Position numbers and translations under genes: made by a program. The notes under the pieces were generated by a model, which was not told the DNA's origin, did no database searches, and saw only the letters and a program-made list of their open reading frames with translations. Below are positions 45,816 to 57,493 of a DNA stretch of 64,000 nt, piece after piece. The stretch lies in assembly GCA_022496805.1 (NCBI GenBank), contig CM040088.1, forward strand, positions 27,100,452-27,164,451. The letters are read 5' to 3'. This DNA is from Pohlia nutans. Taxonomy: Eukaryota > Streptophyta > Bryopsida > Bryales > Mniaceae. The stretch's first letter is position 1; each line of letters opens with the position of its first letter.

Positions 45816-47856
45816 ATGGCACAATTCGGTTACGTTCAATTCTTTTGTCTACGCAGCACGCAGGCTAATCAATTAAGTAGCGTGTGATTTTGCGAGCATC
45901 TTTGCATAATTCTAGCGCTGTAACCGTAGACTGACTGGTTCTTATTCCCCTTTGCGTTTCAGGTGGTACAGGTAATCCGATCCAGTCGAACGATACACCA
46001 TTTGCAACAGACGGCCTCCCTGGATGGCTCAGTCAGCCTGTCGCTGAGTTCACTCAGACTGAACTGTCTGATCTCGAGCCGTTGAGCGAAGCACAAGAAT
46101 ATACCATGGTGCAACAACTCCTGTCACATGAGCAGCAGTGTCGTCAAACCATGGTGAATGGCGAATATCTACCACCGCGTGATCAGAAACTGCAAGTTCA
46201 GCCGAACCATTTGCCAGGGGCACCGATTCCAACGATGAATTACGGTGCTCCGGGCAGTAGTTCGCAACAGAGCCACCTGCACAGCTTGCCAGACGGGCAC
46301 CTTCGATTGCAACAGAGCCCCGTCCCGGCCATCGTCGAAGGAACTCATGCAAAATTGGGTACAGTACGAATCGTCACCGGCGCAGGGCGAGGACGGGGGC
46401 GGGGGCGGGGGCGAGGGCGGGGCCAAGGCCGGGGGCGAGGTAACCGGCTACCACAGCAGCAGGTCGCAAGCGGTGGGAGGCGCCGTCAGACAGCACCATC
46501 ACCAACGACCGATGGATGGCAAATGGTACCTGTCTCCGCGCGGAGGAATCGTGCTGAGGAATATCTCAGGTCGCAACGCCAGTACCACGTCTTCACGGAA
46601 CGCCAGAGGAGAAATAACATGAACAATATGTTCGCAACCATCCGAACCCTTATCCCCGCGTATTTATCGTCCGATGCCGCAGCCAGGGTAATATCTTGTT
46701 CTTATGTAAATTAACCTTCAGAGAAGTACCAAATTCAGTGCATTTCATAGCTAGCTTGCTCCGATCAATATGTACTAGATAGAGAACTCCATGGGCTATG
46801 CTACGGCATGTAGCGGGTGCAAGCTATCTTTGAGTCACAAAGCAACGAGGTGGTAGCATGCACCCATTACACAAAGTGACGAGCCTATATAATACTCTAT
46901 CTAGCATAGTCTAAGACACATGTCACTCATTAGTCGAGTTTTATTTTCAATAGGAGTACACTATGGAGAACCGAGAATAGAAAGAGATGAGGAGTTTCTA
47001 CAAAGATTTGGAATACATTGCCAAGATTGTGTGCATAGGATTCAAATACATTACGGGTTGTAACTGTACTGCTTAGAACTAATCTGAAGCTGCCATGTGC
47101 AGCTGGTCCTGATTTCCTGGAGTGGGCTATGATCCTCGAGCGACTAACATCAAGTGAATTTGTTGCCATGATGCAGCCCCGGTGCGACAAGGTCACGACT
47201 CTGACGGAAATGATCAATTTCATCCTCCGCTGTCAAAACGAGCAGAAGATGCTCGAGGCGCAACTCACGCAGCAGCGGCAATTCGCGGGACGCAACGTGC
47301 TGACGCCCGATCATGATACCAACATAAGGCTCACTTGTGTCGATTACACGGGTGACGTCGCCGCGGTGACGGCCGTCACCACCCTGCCTCCAGTGGGGAG
47401 CGATTCCTGCCTGGCATCGTTTCTGGGCACCAACGTTGCAATCCATGTCTACGGACAAAGTTGCTGCTTAACCATAAGCTCCCCGCACAGCCGCTCAGGC
47501 GGCCTGCTTGACCGCGTCGTCGCAACCCTCGAGGTTCACTACGGTCTGGAGGCTATTTGTGTCACCGTCATCGTCCGAGACGCCACACAAGTGTATACCC
47601 TACAGTGCCAGGTATCGTCCTCCATTGACTCATGCAGCCAAAGAAACTAGTGTCTGATTTATTGCAGTGAGACTAGTTTGCATGTGTCTGACATGATTGC
47701 TATGATGAACTGTGGAACATCAACGTTTCGTGTTTGAATTTGGATTGATTTATTTTTTAGGCTGATCGGGTAGTGGAGCTGCTGCGGAACGATTTGCACA
47801 CGACGATGCAGAGTGTTGTCAACAATGTCGTTTCGTCTTCTTCAAGCAATGCATGA
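45816..47856 (+). CDS. bHLH transcription factor with Arg-Gly tract and ACT-like domain, copy B (419 aa)
   Basis: Modelled exons are 45816-45828, 45972-46687, 47177-47611 and 47761-47856, all in phase. Domains: acidic N-terminal region; RG repeat at about 143-161; bHLH from about 210 (HVFTERQRRNNMNNMFATIR, TLIP; helix 2 CDKVTTLTEMINFILRCQNE) with basic residues E214, R215, R217 and R218; and an ACT-like domain after about 285 (SDSCLASFLGTNVAIHVYG, GGLLDRVVATLEVHYGLEA, VTVIVRDATQVYTLQC). The last exon adds ADRVVELLRNDLHTTMQ. TERQRR is typical of plant subgroup II bHLHs (bHLH10/89/91, EAT1/TIP2), which act in tapetum and spore development; that assignment is inference. Exon 1 is only 13 nt with a weak donor (TTCG|GTTACG), and copy A has about 105 extra bases there, so the true start may differ. 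The ATG at 46106 is an alternative. Confidence 0.8.
46373..46445. repeat. GC-rich Arg-Gly coding microsatellite in gene B
   Basis: CGNGGG-type hexamers encode alternating Arg-Gly. Gene A has the same tract at about 29179-29250 with some TGC (Cys) units. Replication slippage can change its length without shifting the frame. Confidence 0.85.
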
Positions 47857-50000
47857 TCGAGACACTGGGATGTGTGAATCCTTAATTTATCATTATATTT
47901 CTGACTAGTGGATCAGAGCCTATTACTTGTTTTATCCTGTTAATTTGAGGGTTTTGAATATCGTGACTGATATGCATGCATAGAGTAAGAAATAATTATC
48001 GTTCGTGACACCTAGCTTGCAGCCTGAGGTGCAATTTTCCCGAGAGCTTTTTATCGCTCCAAGGCATCATTCTGACGATTAAATCAAGTGTAGTACTTAT
48101 AAACTTATTGTATTGATCACTGTGTCTTGAAATAAATGTACAGTTTCACTTGCTTAAAAACACGTGATGAGATATGTCATTCATTTTTCTACATATTTAC
48201 AACCTTCGTTGATTTTAAATACACACAATCATGCATTCATCCCTCGTTGTAATACCTAAAGCTCTCATGTGACATGTGTACCTCATACAAAACAATCAAT
48301 TCAGAGCTCTAAACCGTAGTTAGAGCTCTAAATTGACGAATCACTAATTATTGTGAACAACCAAATGCAAGAGTTCATTAAAAAGTGCATATCGTTCCAA
48401 CAAGCAGAGTAACTGGGGTATACGAATTTTATACAAAACATTAGTTCTGATTCTCAAAGTGTCACGATAAAGACGGGTGAGATATCACACTAACTGATTG
48501 TTAGTGATCAATACAATGCGCAGAAATAAAATTTTGAAGAACCTTTGTGTGCGTAATGCATGCCAAATCAATTCTATTGGGCAAAGGCAGTCAAAATTAG
48601 TCTTCTGCCTAAGTATGATATAATATTCATACACCATGCACCAGAATGATGCTCCATGCGTGGTCGCGTAGAAATCACATATCGATAAAAGGCAACAAAG
48701 AATCAATCCAATAAAACATACCTGTAAGACAAAGCACGATACCGCCAAGCATCCACCAACCTTGCTGTTTATGTCTTTGAAAGAACCTCAAGATAAAATG
48801 GGAAGAAAATAGAGTTATCCGCAAAGTCTGTAAAAGAGGGTGATTGGACCAAAGTTTGTGAAAACTATGGTTGAGAACCCAATAAAAGTAGACATGCTAG
48901 TTGCTTTTAAAAAACTGGAGGTGTGAAGTTTTAAGGCTTCAAAAACAGTGCCCAAAAACTTTAGACCCTCAGTTTTCTTGATCCAACCAATTTTAGTTAA
49001 TTCAGGGAGCCCCAAGCTTTGACTCCGCCTGTGATGTCCCCGAATTAGCTTTATGCTTCTGCCAAATCCAAATCAATGCTTCTGTCTCCACCACCAGTTC
49101 ATCCGGCGCATGCTCTGTTTTTTGCTAATTAATGTCGAACCTCACTCAATTTACGTTTCCCAAAATTTCAATAAAACCAAGGTGTAAGTGGCATCGAGTT
49201 TGCGGAAAACTCTAATGCCTTGAAAACTGTCGGGTAAAACTCTAAATTGTTGTACATCCCCGAAATGGTGTTCGTGGCTAACCATAACGCCGTAATAGGT
49301 GAGAAAAGAAACGCCACATTGTCCGTTCCATGACTTTAGGCAAAGAACACCATTACCAATATGAAAGCGGACACCCATACAACGTCTGTTCGCAAGAACA
49401 TCAATTAAGAACACATAATAGATGTAATATCCAGAATAAATGTAATGATTCCAGAAACTGATGAATAAGCATCAGATATGAAACACATTCCAGGCTATCC
49501 TATGTACGTATGACATTTAAAAGACACCCAAAACTTTGACCAAAATATTCTGCTGCTGCAGCCGGAGAACTTGCACTATTAACAAACGTTGTAGTTCAGT
49601 TTTACTCTGAAACTTGCACGGTTCAGTTTTACTCTGAAACGTCAGCTTAGACAGCTTCCGAAAGACTCTAGAGATTCAGCATCTTCCATTGATTTAATTT
49701 AACTTGAGCTCAAGAACGCATTTATCTCTTTGAGACTAATGTAATGTAATCCACTGCAGGAATTAATAAAGTAAGCTTCAAAACCTTAAAAATCCTGATA
49801 CGGTGATACATACAAATATCATCACTTTGATACTATATACATTCCTCGCCATATTGCTCAGCTCAGCTTGCATGCCAATTATCTCTATTCTGTCACTGAT
49901 CGCTGCAAGAAAAAATATGAACCCAATCAACCAAAGATCATTAAGATGTCTATTTTGCTGCCCATTTTCATAATCCCCAATTTTATCACTGCTTACCACA
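47857..50000. other. 3' flank of gene B and intergenic DNA
   Basis: 'gcacgtgatgag'-like text near 48160 marks the end of homology with gene A. The stretch 48815-49030 carries short repeats such as 'gggagccccaagctttgact' that resemble 'gggaaccctcacagtttgac' near 50003. No gene was recognised. Confidence 0.4.
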
Positions 50001-50009
50001 GGGAACCCT

Positions 50010-50240
50010 CACAGTTTGACTCCGGGGCCAAACTTGGGTGGGGTAAAAATGAGGGATTTTTACCCGGGGGCAGTTTTTTTGCCCCCACACCCGTCAAAAG
50101 CACCATGATTTTTACCCCGGTAAAGGTTCCAAAAAGGAAGTCGAAGTTTGAACCCCGACTCCCAAATCTACACTTTCCGTCACAGTGTTAAATGGGGTAA
50201 AAAATGAGGCCAAACTATGCACTTTTTACCCCAGCAAAAA
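50010..50240. repeat. Cluster of GGGGTAAAAA motifs in both orientations
   Basis: GGGGTAAAAA or its complement TTTTTACCCC occurs at least five times in about 200 bp, in alternating orientation. This gives a hairpin-prone, C/G-run-rich segment. It may be a small foldback element, but its ends are not defined. Confidence 0.5.
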
Positions 50241-50879
50241 TGTCTAAGACACCTGTGTGCATTGACTTCCAGAATGTAATTAACTAGTTATAGAAGAAGG
50301 TTGTGTATAAGACAGTCATATCCATGATACCCTACCATCCTAAATTAAGACAGTCATACTGAGGTGTGTAAAGGTTGGGTTGAGTTTGGGTTGAGTAATG
50401 ATATTTTCTAAATTCAACCCAATCAAGGTCCTCATAGAAGCTTCATAGAGTTGGATTGAAATGGGATTCAGTTCTTGGTTCAGTTGAGTGGTGGAGGGAA
50501 ACACTATTGAATGCAGTAGTGTAAATTTTCAACCAATTGTCGTTGATAATTTATTTCAAAAGGAGAGTATGGTTTAGATTTTTCTTCTACAGCTGAAATT
50601 ACTTCGTGTGATCCTTGGTTGAAATTTTTTTTGGTTTAAAAGCATTTCAAATTTTTAATCCAATCCTTTGTGCAACTCTTTCCAAAAGTATCTCCCTCCA
50701 ATGTTTAATTCAATCCAATTTCACTCCATTCAATCCAACCCTTGGTTAGATTGACTGTTGTTGAAATTTGAAAACATTCAAATCAGTTGAATAATTCAAG
50801 TCAAATTCATCTATACTCAACCTTGTGTATAGCTCTTCCTATAAATGATAAGAGGTTGTCTTGTTCGAATGTATTTACT

Positions 50880-51046
50880 AATAATGTGATGACTTCAAAA
50901 ATATAAAATATCTATTTGTAACTTATGGCTTGAGTTGATAATTAATTCTTTCCAAAATATCAATTCCAAAATATTCCTCCAAATATTACTTTATAATGGT
51001 TCTTCTCAAATTGTCAATTCTAGAGACACCTTGTGACATTTAGGGG
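50880..51046. mobile_element. End fragment of a TTAA-flanked element
   Basis: Text such as 'ttctcaaattgtcaattc' and 'gagacaccttgtgacatt' followed by TAGGGG and TTAA (51047-51050) matches the right end of 24498-25077. The left boundary is approximate. Confidence 0.65.
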
Positions 51047-51369
51047 TTAAAACTGCAAGCATGGATTAAAAATTCTGCTGGACTCGATTTTGGATCCCCA
51101 ATAAAAACAAGATGTATTCCTCCCTGCAATTGCAAGCCACATGATCTTGTGAGGACTACTGCTGCAGTAAGTCTACTACAGAACATCCAATACACAAACG
51201 TTCCACACAACGCAAATTGATTCTATACACTAAAGGTACGGTGCAAGATCAGAACATCACATTTGCAACACTACCTATATATCATAATCAATCATGTGAC
51301 TAAATTGTGCTCGAAACTTCACCTCGTTTCATTGGTTGTCTCACAAAAATGAACAACCAGTTGCCACTA

Positions 51370-51605
51370 ATGAGTAGCGGAAGGTGTCGCTTCTCACTCG
51401 CAAGAATCTAGAACACGCCTTGGGCAATGAGTGCGAAGTGGTGCCATTTGACTCACCGAAAGAGTGAAAAGGCACACATTATCCCTGTAGTGGAAGGTGT
51501 CGCTTCTCACTAGCAAGAATCTGGAACACACACGGGCAGTGAGTGCAAAGTGACGCCGTTTGACTCACTGAACGAGTGAAAAAGCGACGCCTTCTCCTTG
51601 TAGTG
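51370..51605. mobile_element. Two tandem partial CACTA-like MITEs
   Basis: Two similar blocks each begin 'ggaaggtgtcgcttctcact' and include 'gagtgcgaagtgg' or 'gagtgcaaagtga', 'ttgactcac' and 'gagtgaaaa'. The second ends CTCCTTGTAGTG (51594-51605), the family terminus. They are diverged relatives of 19962-20148, arranged in tandem. Confidence 0.65.
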
Positions 51606-52289
51606 AGGCCAACCAACTCATCTTTGAAATATGGTGCCTCAAAAGTAGCGCAAGAAATGATTTAATACAAGGAACACAAGATTTAGTATCATTTGAAACA
51701 TATTAATTTTTAGTGTCATTTGAAGACATATTAAAACAGTTTGGGACCTAGTACCACTTGTAGGAAGACCTTCGCTTCTCACTACCAGAAACGGGGGGTG
51801 CTTGACGTTTCTCACTGTACAGCGCTCTAACCCATCAATAAGAGGATCATTCTAAACACTACAAGAAATTGTTGAAGAATCAGTACTAGGAATCTAAATT
51901 ATTTCTTACTATTAGTACGATTTCTAACCGAGCTTGTCTGACATTTTCTCTTAGCCAATAAGAGACCCGCACTGACAACATTCAGTGGGCTTGTCCACTC
52001 TCCAGAACTGGAGAAAGTAGAAATTTGGAGTCTCCAAGCCTTATCTAATTGCATCGCACAATTTTCCTACAATTCTGACAAGGTCTAGTCACTCTGGTGC
52101 TATGCTGGAGCCATGAAGTTTTCAATGGGTACATTCTGTAAAGCTCAAAGGTACGTTTTCAATAAGTTCATCACAATTTCAAGGCTAGGTTAGTGGCTTT
52201 CGAAGATGAGCAAGGTTGAAAACTCACAGTTGGAAGGTCTCCAGTTCAATCATCTTCGTCGTCACAGGTTGTAGTGGTCGTGAGTCTGT

Positions 52290-52397
52290 CATTAGAAAAG
52301 AGGGACTTGTTCACTTAGCTTGGAGTGGGAATCTGAGTGAATTTGGCCACATCTGAGTGAACATGTTCAGTATACAAGTCCCTCTTTTCTTCTAGTG
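52290..52397. mobile_element. 108-bp CACTA-like MITE (TSD TGT)
   Basis: The left end CATTAGAAAAGAGGGACTTG and the reverse-complemented right end CACTAGAAGAAAAGAGGGAC are inverted repeats. TGT at 52287-52289 and 52398-52400 is the target duplication. A second inverted pair inside (gttcact/agtgaac) makes it hairpin-like. Confidence 0.8.
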
Positions 52398-52550
52398 TGT
52401 GTACCACAGGTTTTCAGGTGTGAGGATTCCTCACAAAGGGCACAAATTTTTTGCCCTCCCACTCCCACATGCTTTACGTATTGTAGACGTTTCAGCGCTA
52501 AACCGTCCTATAAAACGAATCGCACTTAGCAACCTCGAAGTACCCCACGA

Positions 52551-53591
52551 CACTACTAGGAGCAGGCGTCGCTTTTCACTTCTTCTGTGAGTCAAACGGC
52601 GCCACTTTGCACTCACCAATTTTTTGGTTGAACTTGGTGAGTGCGATTCGTCACGTAGGACAAGTGTGTACAATGGCCTCCAATAAGTCTTGCAACCCCA
52701 CTTTCAAACCTCACACTAAAACATTTATCACACTCACTACGACGGTTCGCTGACCATGAAATTTTGCATATACCACCGCTTGGACACAAAGCATTTTTGG
52801 GCCAAATTGGGTACCTTAAAAATGCACGGTTCATGAAATAATGCTAATTTGCTAACTTTTAGGCATCTGTTAAAAAAAAATCATATATGGTACCCAATAG
52901 TTGCCAAGGATCCAAATTTTTGGTAGAAGGTAGAAATCGCAATGAGGAACATTCAATATGGTGTTATAAAAAATAATGGTATTCCTAGGTATTTTTGTGT
53001 CCACATGCAATTCAAAATTTTAAAAATAATACCAAATTTTTGTTTGATTACACAATAAAGTAATTGACCTTTTTTTCTCATCTTTTTGTGACACCATGTT
53101 ATTCCTTACTATGAGAACATGGTGTTACAAAAAAGTGACAAAAGTAGAAAATTACTTTATCATATAATTAAACTAAAATTTAGCCTTCTTTTTAAAATTT
53201 TGAATTGCATGTGGACACAAAAATACCTTGGAATACCATTATCTTTTATAACACCATATTGTTCCTTATCGTGACTTCTACTTTCTACCAAAAATTAGGA
53301 TCCTTGGCAACTATTGGGTATCATATATGATTTTTTTTAAACAAAGGCTTAAAGGTTGGCAAATTGGCATTATTTTATAAACCGCACATTTTCAAGGTAC
53401 CAAATTTGGCCCAAAAATGCTTTATGTCCAAGCGGTGGTACATGCAAAATTTCATGGTCAGTGAACCGTCATAGTGAGTGTGATAAATGTTTTAGAGTGG
53501 GGTTGCAAGACTTATTGGAGGCCATTGTACAGTGAAAAGCGAAAATGAACAGGATCCTCTAGAGTGAGAAACGATGCCTCTGCTTGTAGTG
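52551..53591. mobile_element. CACTA-like MITE split by a foldback element (TSD CGA)
   Basis: The outer ends are CACTACTAGGAGCAGGCGTC and, reverse-complemented, CACTACAAGCAGAGGCATCG. CGA at 52548-52550 and 53592-53594 is the target duplication. Without the insert at 52673-53525 and one TGTACA, it is about 180 bp and collinear with the elements at 19962 and 30237, in inverted orientation. Confidence 0.88.
52673..53525. mobile_element. 853-bp foldback element nested in a MITE (TSD TGTACA)
   Basis: Two arms of about 400 bp (ATGGCCTCCAATAAG... and ...CTTATTGGAGGCCAT) are near-perfect reverse complements around a spacer near 53075-53130. TGTACA occurs at 52667-52672 and 53526-53531. Because TGTACA is itself a palindrome, the duplication could be 4-6 bp. 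No coding sequence is present. A transcript would form a very long hairpin. Confidence 0.88.
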
Positions 53592-53634
53592 CGACTATAT
53601 CGAGTGAGAAGTGGCATCGTCTGCCTCAATTTCA

Positions 53635-53997
53635 GGGCCGCTTCACACTATGGCCGTCCAAGTCGAGAAGCCGTGGGATTGAGAGTCCAAACTTTGTTGA
53701 GAGTCCAAAGAAATCTACTGAAAATAGGCATAAAATATAGTTTTCATTTTTTATGAAAAGAAATCGACGGCCTCTCGATCATAGTGACGGGTCTTACAAA
53801 ATGTAGGACCCAAACTTCCTCTCGAGAGGCCGTCACCTTGGTCAAAAAGTGTTGCCATGTAAGCATTTTGAAGGTCCACGGCCTTTGGACTTTGGCCTCT
53901 AGTGTGAAGGGTCGAGAGGCCGAAACCATGGTTTCTTGCAATTTGATTGGTGGAAATCGACGGCCTCTCGACCTTTGGCCATAGTGTGAAGCGGCCC
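53635..53997. mobile_element. GGGCCGC-type MITE, 363 bp (TSD TCA)
   Basis: The ends GGGCCGCTTCACACTATGG and its reverse complement are flanked by TCA at 53632-53634 and 53998-54000. A 3-bp TSD with GGGCC ends fits PIF/Harbinger, although the usual TWA target is not used. The sequence is related to 22527-22943. Confidence 0.8.
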
Positions 53998-54059
53998 TCA
54001 GAGTGAAAAACGTCGTTGTATCCCACTAGTGTACTTACCAAGCAATTCATCTTTTTAAA

Positions 54060-54610
54060 TTTAATTGGATGTATTAGCAAGTTGTGTGAGCAGAACTTGG
54101 CTCAATTTCTGTGGTCACTCCTTTTTGAATGGAATGGGGCTCTTCAATGCCCCTTGTGGTGGTCTACAGTACAACCTCCCGCAGACTTTGAAATTGCATA
54201 AGAAACTCAGACACGGTGATGAAAATTTGATATCATCAGGTTTGGCTCTTGTATCCAGAGATGTCTCCACAGCTCTGTGCTGATGTTCCAAAAATCACAC
54301 TCCTAAAGTGCGACGCAAACAGTATCCTCTGCCTTACTGACCATGAAAACCTGAAACCTCTAAAATCTTGAGAATCGTGATCAGACGTTCCTCACTTTCC
54401 AGGTCGGAGCTCAATGTACGTTCCAGCCGTTATTAGCCAGGTCGTTTTCCACAAGCATAACAAATTTATATCTTATTCATTAGGTCTGCCCTAAGCATCG
54501 TTTAACTTACTCTCATCAGATTTGACTCTTGTATCCAGAAATGTCTCCACACCTCAAAAAATCACTCCTCTTGAAAATGTGACGCAAATAGCTCAAAGTG
54601 ACACAAAAGC
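54060..54610. repeat. Inverted copy of the 15.1-kb dispersed repeat
   Basis: Blocks such as 'ctcttgtatccaga', 'atgtctccacac' and 'gttcctcactttccag' match 15240-15560 and 20230-20400 on the opposite strand. The left boundary is approximate. Confidence 0.55.
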
Positions 54611-54659
54611 TTAAAACACCATATTGGATATTTTGGCCTATCCCTGTTATTTTTATTTT

Positions 54660-56112
54660 TTATTTTTTTGACACAAATTGAGTTTCATTTCAATTGCAAA
54701 AAAAAGAGGGACAAGAGGAGCAGCCAAACAATAGCTGCAACCTGAGGAGACCCAAAGTAACTAGTAAACAGAGTAAGAGTAATCCTCTACAGGACCAGTA
54801 AGTTTCCACTGAACTTTGCTAGAGTCAGCAGCTAAGGAACCAATGATGTCGTGTTCACACCATCTGCGTTTGAACTGACTAATGAGGAAGGCAGATTGCC
54901 CGGGGTCCTTCGCCGTCTTCTTCTTGACAGTTTCCCATGCCACCCGCCCATAGTCTACGATGCCCAGCCAAATTTTTTGGTTGATTTTTCTCTCGGTCCA
55001 TTGATTCCGTTGAAGACGTAGTCGTTCCTCTCCAACCAGAGGGTCCACAACACCACCCCGTGCAAAAGGTTCCAGATACCCAGAACTTTCCGAAACCTCC
55101 TCGGAATCCTACTGCTGAACAGGATCTGTTTCGAGTGAAAGGTTCGCCATGGGGTGGGATCGGTCCCTGTGGTGGTGAGTTTGTTAAGGACATGTGTTGC
55201 CCATCTCCAGGCGTTTCTCGCGTTGATGCACTCCCAGAAACGATGGAGTACCGTTTCCCTCAAACCCGAAGTACAGACACGACAAGCCTTGTCAATGTTG
55301 CCGTTGATCCGCCCCCGCCAGTCATTCAACGCACAGCCGCGGTGCCAGGACAACCACATCAAATGCGCCTCCTTCCTAATTTTGGCCTTAGTCCAGAGTG
55401 TTGTCCAACGGAATCGATGATGCACAGGGAGCACCCCAGCCCACTTGTGGGAGAGATTTGGTATCTGGTGGTGTCTCTTAAGTATCTCTCGCCCCTTCTT
55501 GGTCGAGAACTGAAGGAACCCAACCCCGTCTCTAAACTTGACCCAATCAAGGTCGAAATCTAAGCGGTCAACTCTCTCGTAGAATAGATGCCTTGGGCTG
55601 TATGCTTTCGTTGTCCTCTTTCAACTGAGACCACCCGGACCCACCGTGTGCTACCAGAGAATTGCGATCCTGGATCGCAATGTGGGGCTAATCTGGGCAC
55701 ACAGCTCCCGTGCATCTATCGAGATTGGGACCAGGGTTCTGGCTAACGGATTCACCCCATAGCACTGCGACGTGAGAGGGATCCAAGTGACCACCTTCTC
55801 CGCGCTCACTGGGATGCGTAGATCTTCGGACCCCTGCACTACAATGACCGGCAACGCATCCCACGGGTGAGAATAAATCCCGATCCAGTCGAACTTGCTG
55901 GCTAGCGGTGCGGCGCCAGTCATCATCCCTGCCCATCGACAGGCAATCGTTGCTTGGATCTGGAGCATCGCATTGAACTCAGAAGGCAGGAGGCCGTGTC
56001 GCACCTCAGTCTCCTCCGGCGTCATAAAGCGGACTTCTTTATCATGCCAGATATCACACACGTACCTGAGACCCATTCAGTGTAGCCACCCGGCTCTCTC
56101 ACGCGAAAAGCC
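54660..56112 (-). mobile_element. LINE 3' half: linker, RT-associated zinc motif and 3' tail
   Basis: On the minus strand the protein reads ...GLRYVCDIWHDKEVRFMTPE (from 56076), LLPSEFNAMLQIQATIACRW, then VHHRFRWTTLWTKAKIRKEA, NDWRGRI, the zinc motif CRVC...ETVLHRFWEC, RRFRKVLGIWNLLHGVVLWT and KFGWASSTIG-like text. A 3' tail ends in a run of T on the plus strand near 54660-54675. Frames shift several times. The C-x2-C...H-x3-W-x-C pattern is the RT-associated zinc motif of plant LINEs. It is the direct continuation of the fragment at 59927-61086, separated by the GC-rich insertion. Confidence 0.85.
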
Positions 56113-57493
56113 AGGTCCGATCGTTGGTGTCGTAGCACGTGATACCGGATACTCCCCTAGAACGCACTTTTTCGTATTAAGAACGCTTGTAGAGGTGATT
56201 TCTGGGTTATCGTTCCGTGGAGATTCTGTGAAGTGGGAAGTTTTCGGAGATGGTCCCGGACTGGTGATCTCTCTCTCTCCTATCACCAGTTGAATTCCTC
56301 TTTCCTACTGAACCGGGTCTTCTCCTACTGACTGACCCGGTTACGACTAGATCCGGTTTTCGTCCGAGTTGGGAATTTATCCAACCCTACTCTGTCCGGT
56401 CTATCCAAACAACTCAACCCGGTTTACATTAACCTCTGTTTTCCTTCAGAGGGTTCTCCATTTACATTTAGCGGTGCTGGATTTAAAGACACACCCTTCC
56501 TGCTGATTCAAGTGATGGGAACTTCACTACCTTCCGGTTAATCTAACTCAACTCCTCAATCCGGGTAGTTCCCGTACTGCACTTCAGCTGTAGATTCATC
56601 CCAAACCCACAGCCGGTCACTTAAGCACAACCCGGTTTTCCCCCTTCTAAAAATACTACAACGACTTGATAACCGGGATGGACCTTTATCCGGGGTATCC
56701 GGAATCGGTTGGACTCCTAACAGTTCGTTTTACTCTGATCATTCCGGCTCTTCGTATTACACGGTCTACCCAGATGCTGGCACCTCAACCGGACTACCCG
56801 TCCAGGAGTTTTGAGAGGACCGGAGTACCCCCTCCTATCCACTCAGCCACTAATCCGGATTCTACCTTGCAACCAAGCACGGAACAACCCACATTCAAAC
56901 AATCTATGAGTTTTCCCAACACCCAGACTCTTAACTGGATCTACAACAGAACCCGGTCAATCCTTCCGGTCACCAAGGGGCTCATTGGACCACCATCTCA
57001 ATCAATAACCACACACACACACATACACAAACACTCCGGTTCGTAGAAGAGTATGCATATGATCATTTACAAAGAAAAAAATGGTACACAAAAGACCCCA
57101 GGAATGAGGAACATCCCTGGATAAAAAGAAAACACAAAGCCGACCAGATCTGGGAAACCCGCAGATCCTAAAAACCCGGGATCCGGAAAACCGGGGAACT
57201 ACCCCACGGTTCAGTTCTCTTCCTACACTGCAACTAACATTAGAATCCTAAAAACCTAACTCCCAACGGGGTCCTACCCTACTGCACAAGGGCCCACAAG
57301 GCCGGATCCCTCAAAACCGAAACCTAACTACTCAGCTGCTTCCGAGCAGCTGCTCCCGATCCGAAAACCGCCGATCCGCTTCCTTGCTCGCCGCGTTCTC
57401 CTGCCGTTCACCTACCGGTTCGCGCCTTTACGCACCATCCGGTTGACCGTCCGGGTTGCCTCCTAGCCCACCCTCTGGCCTTCCATCCTCACC

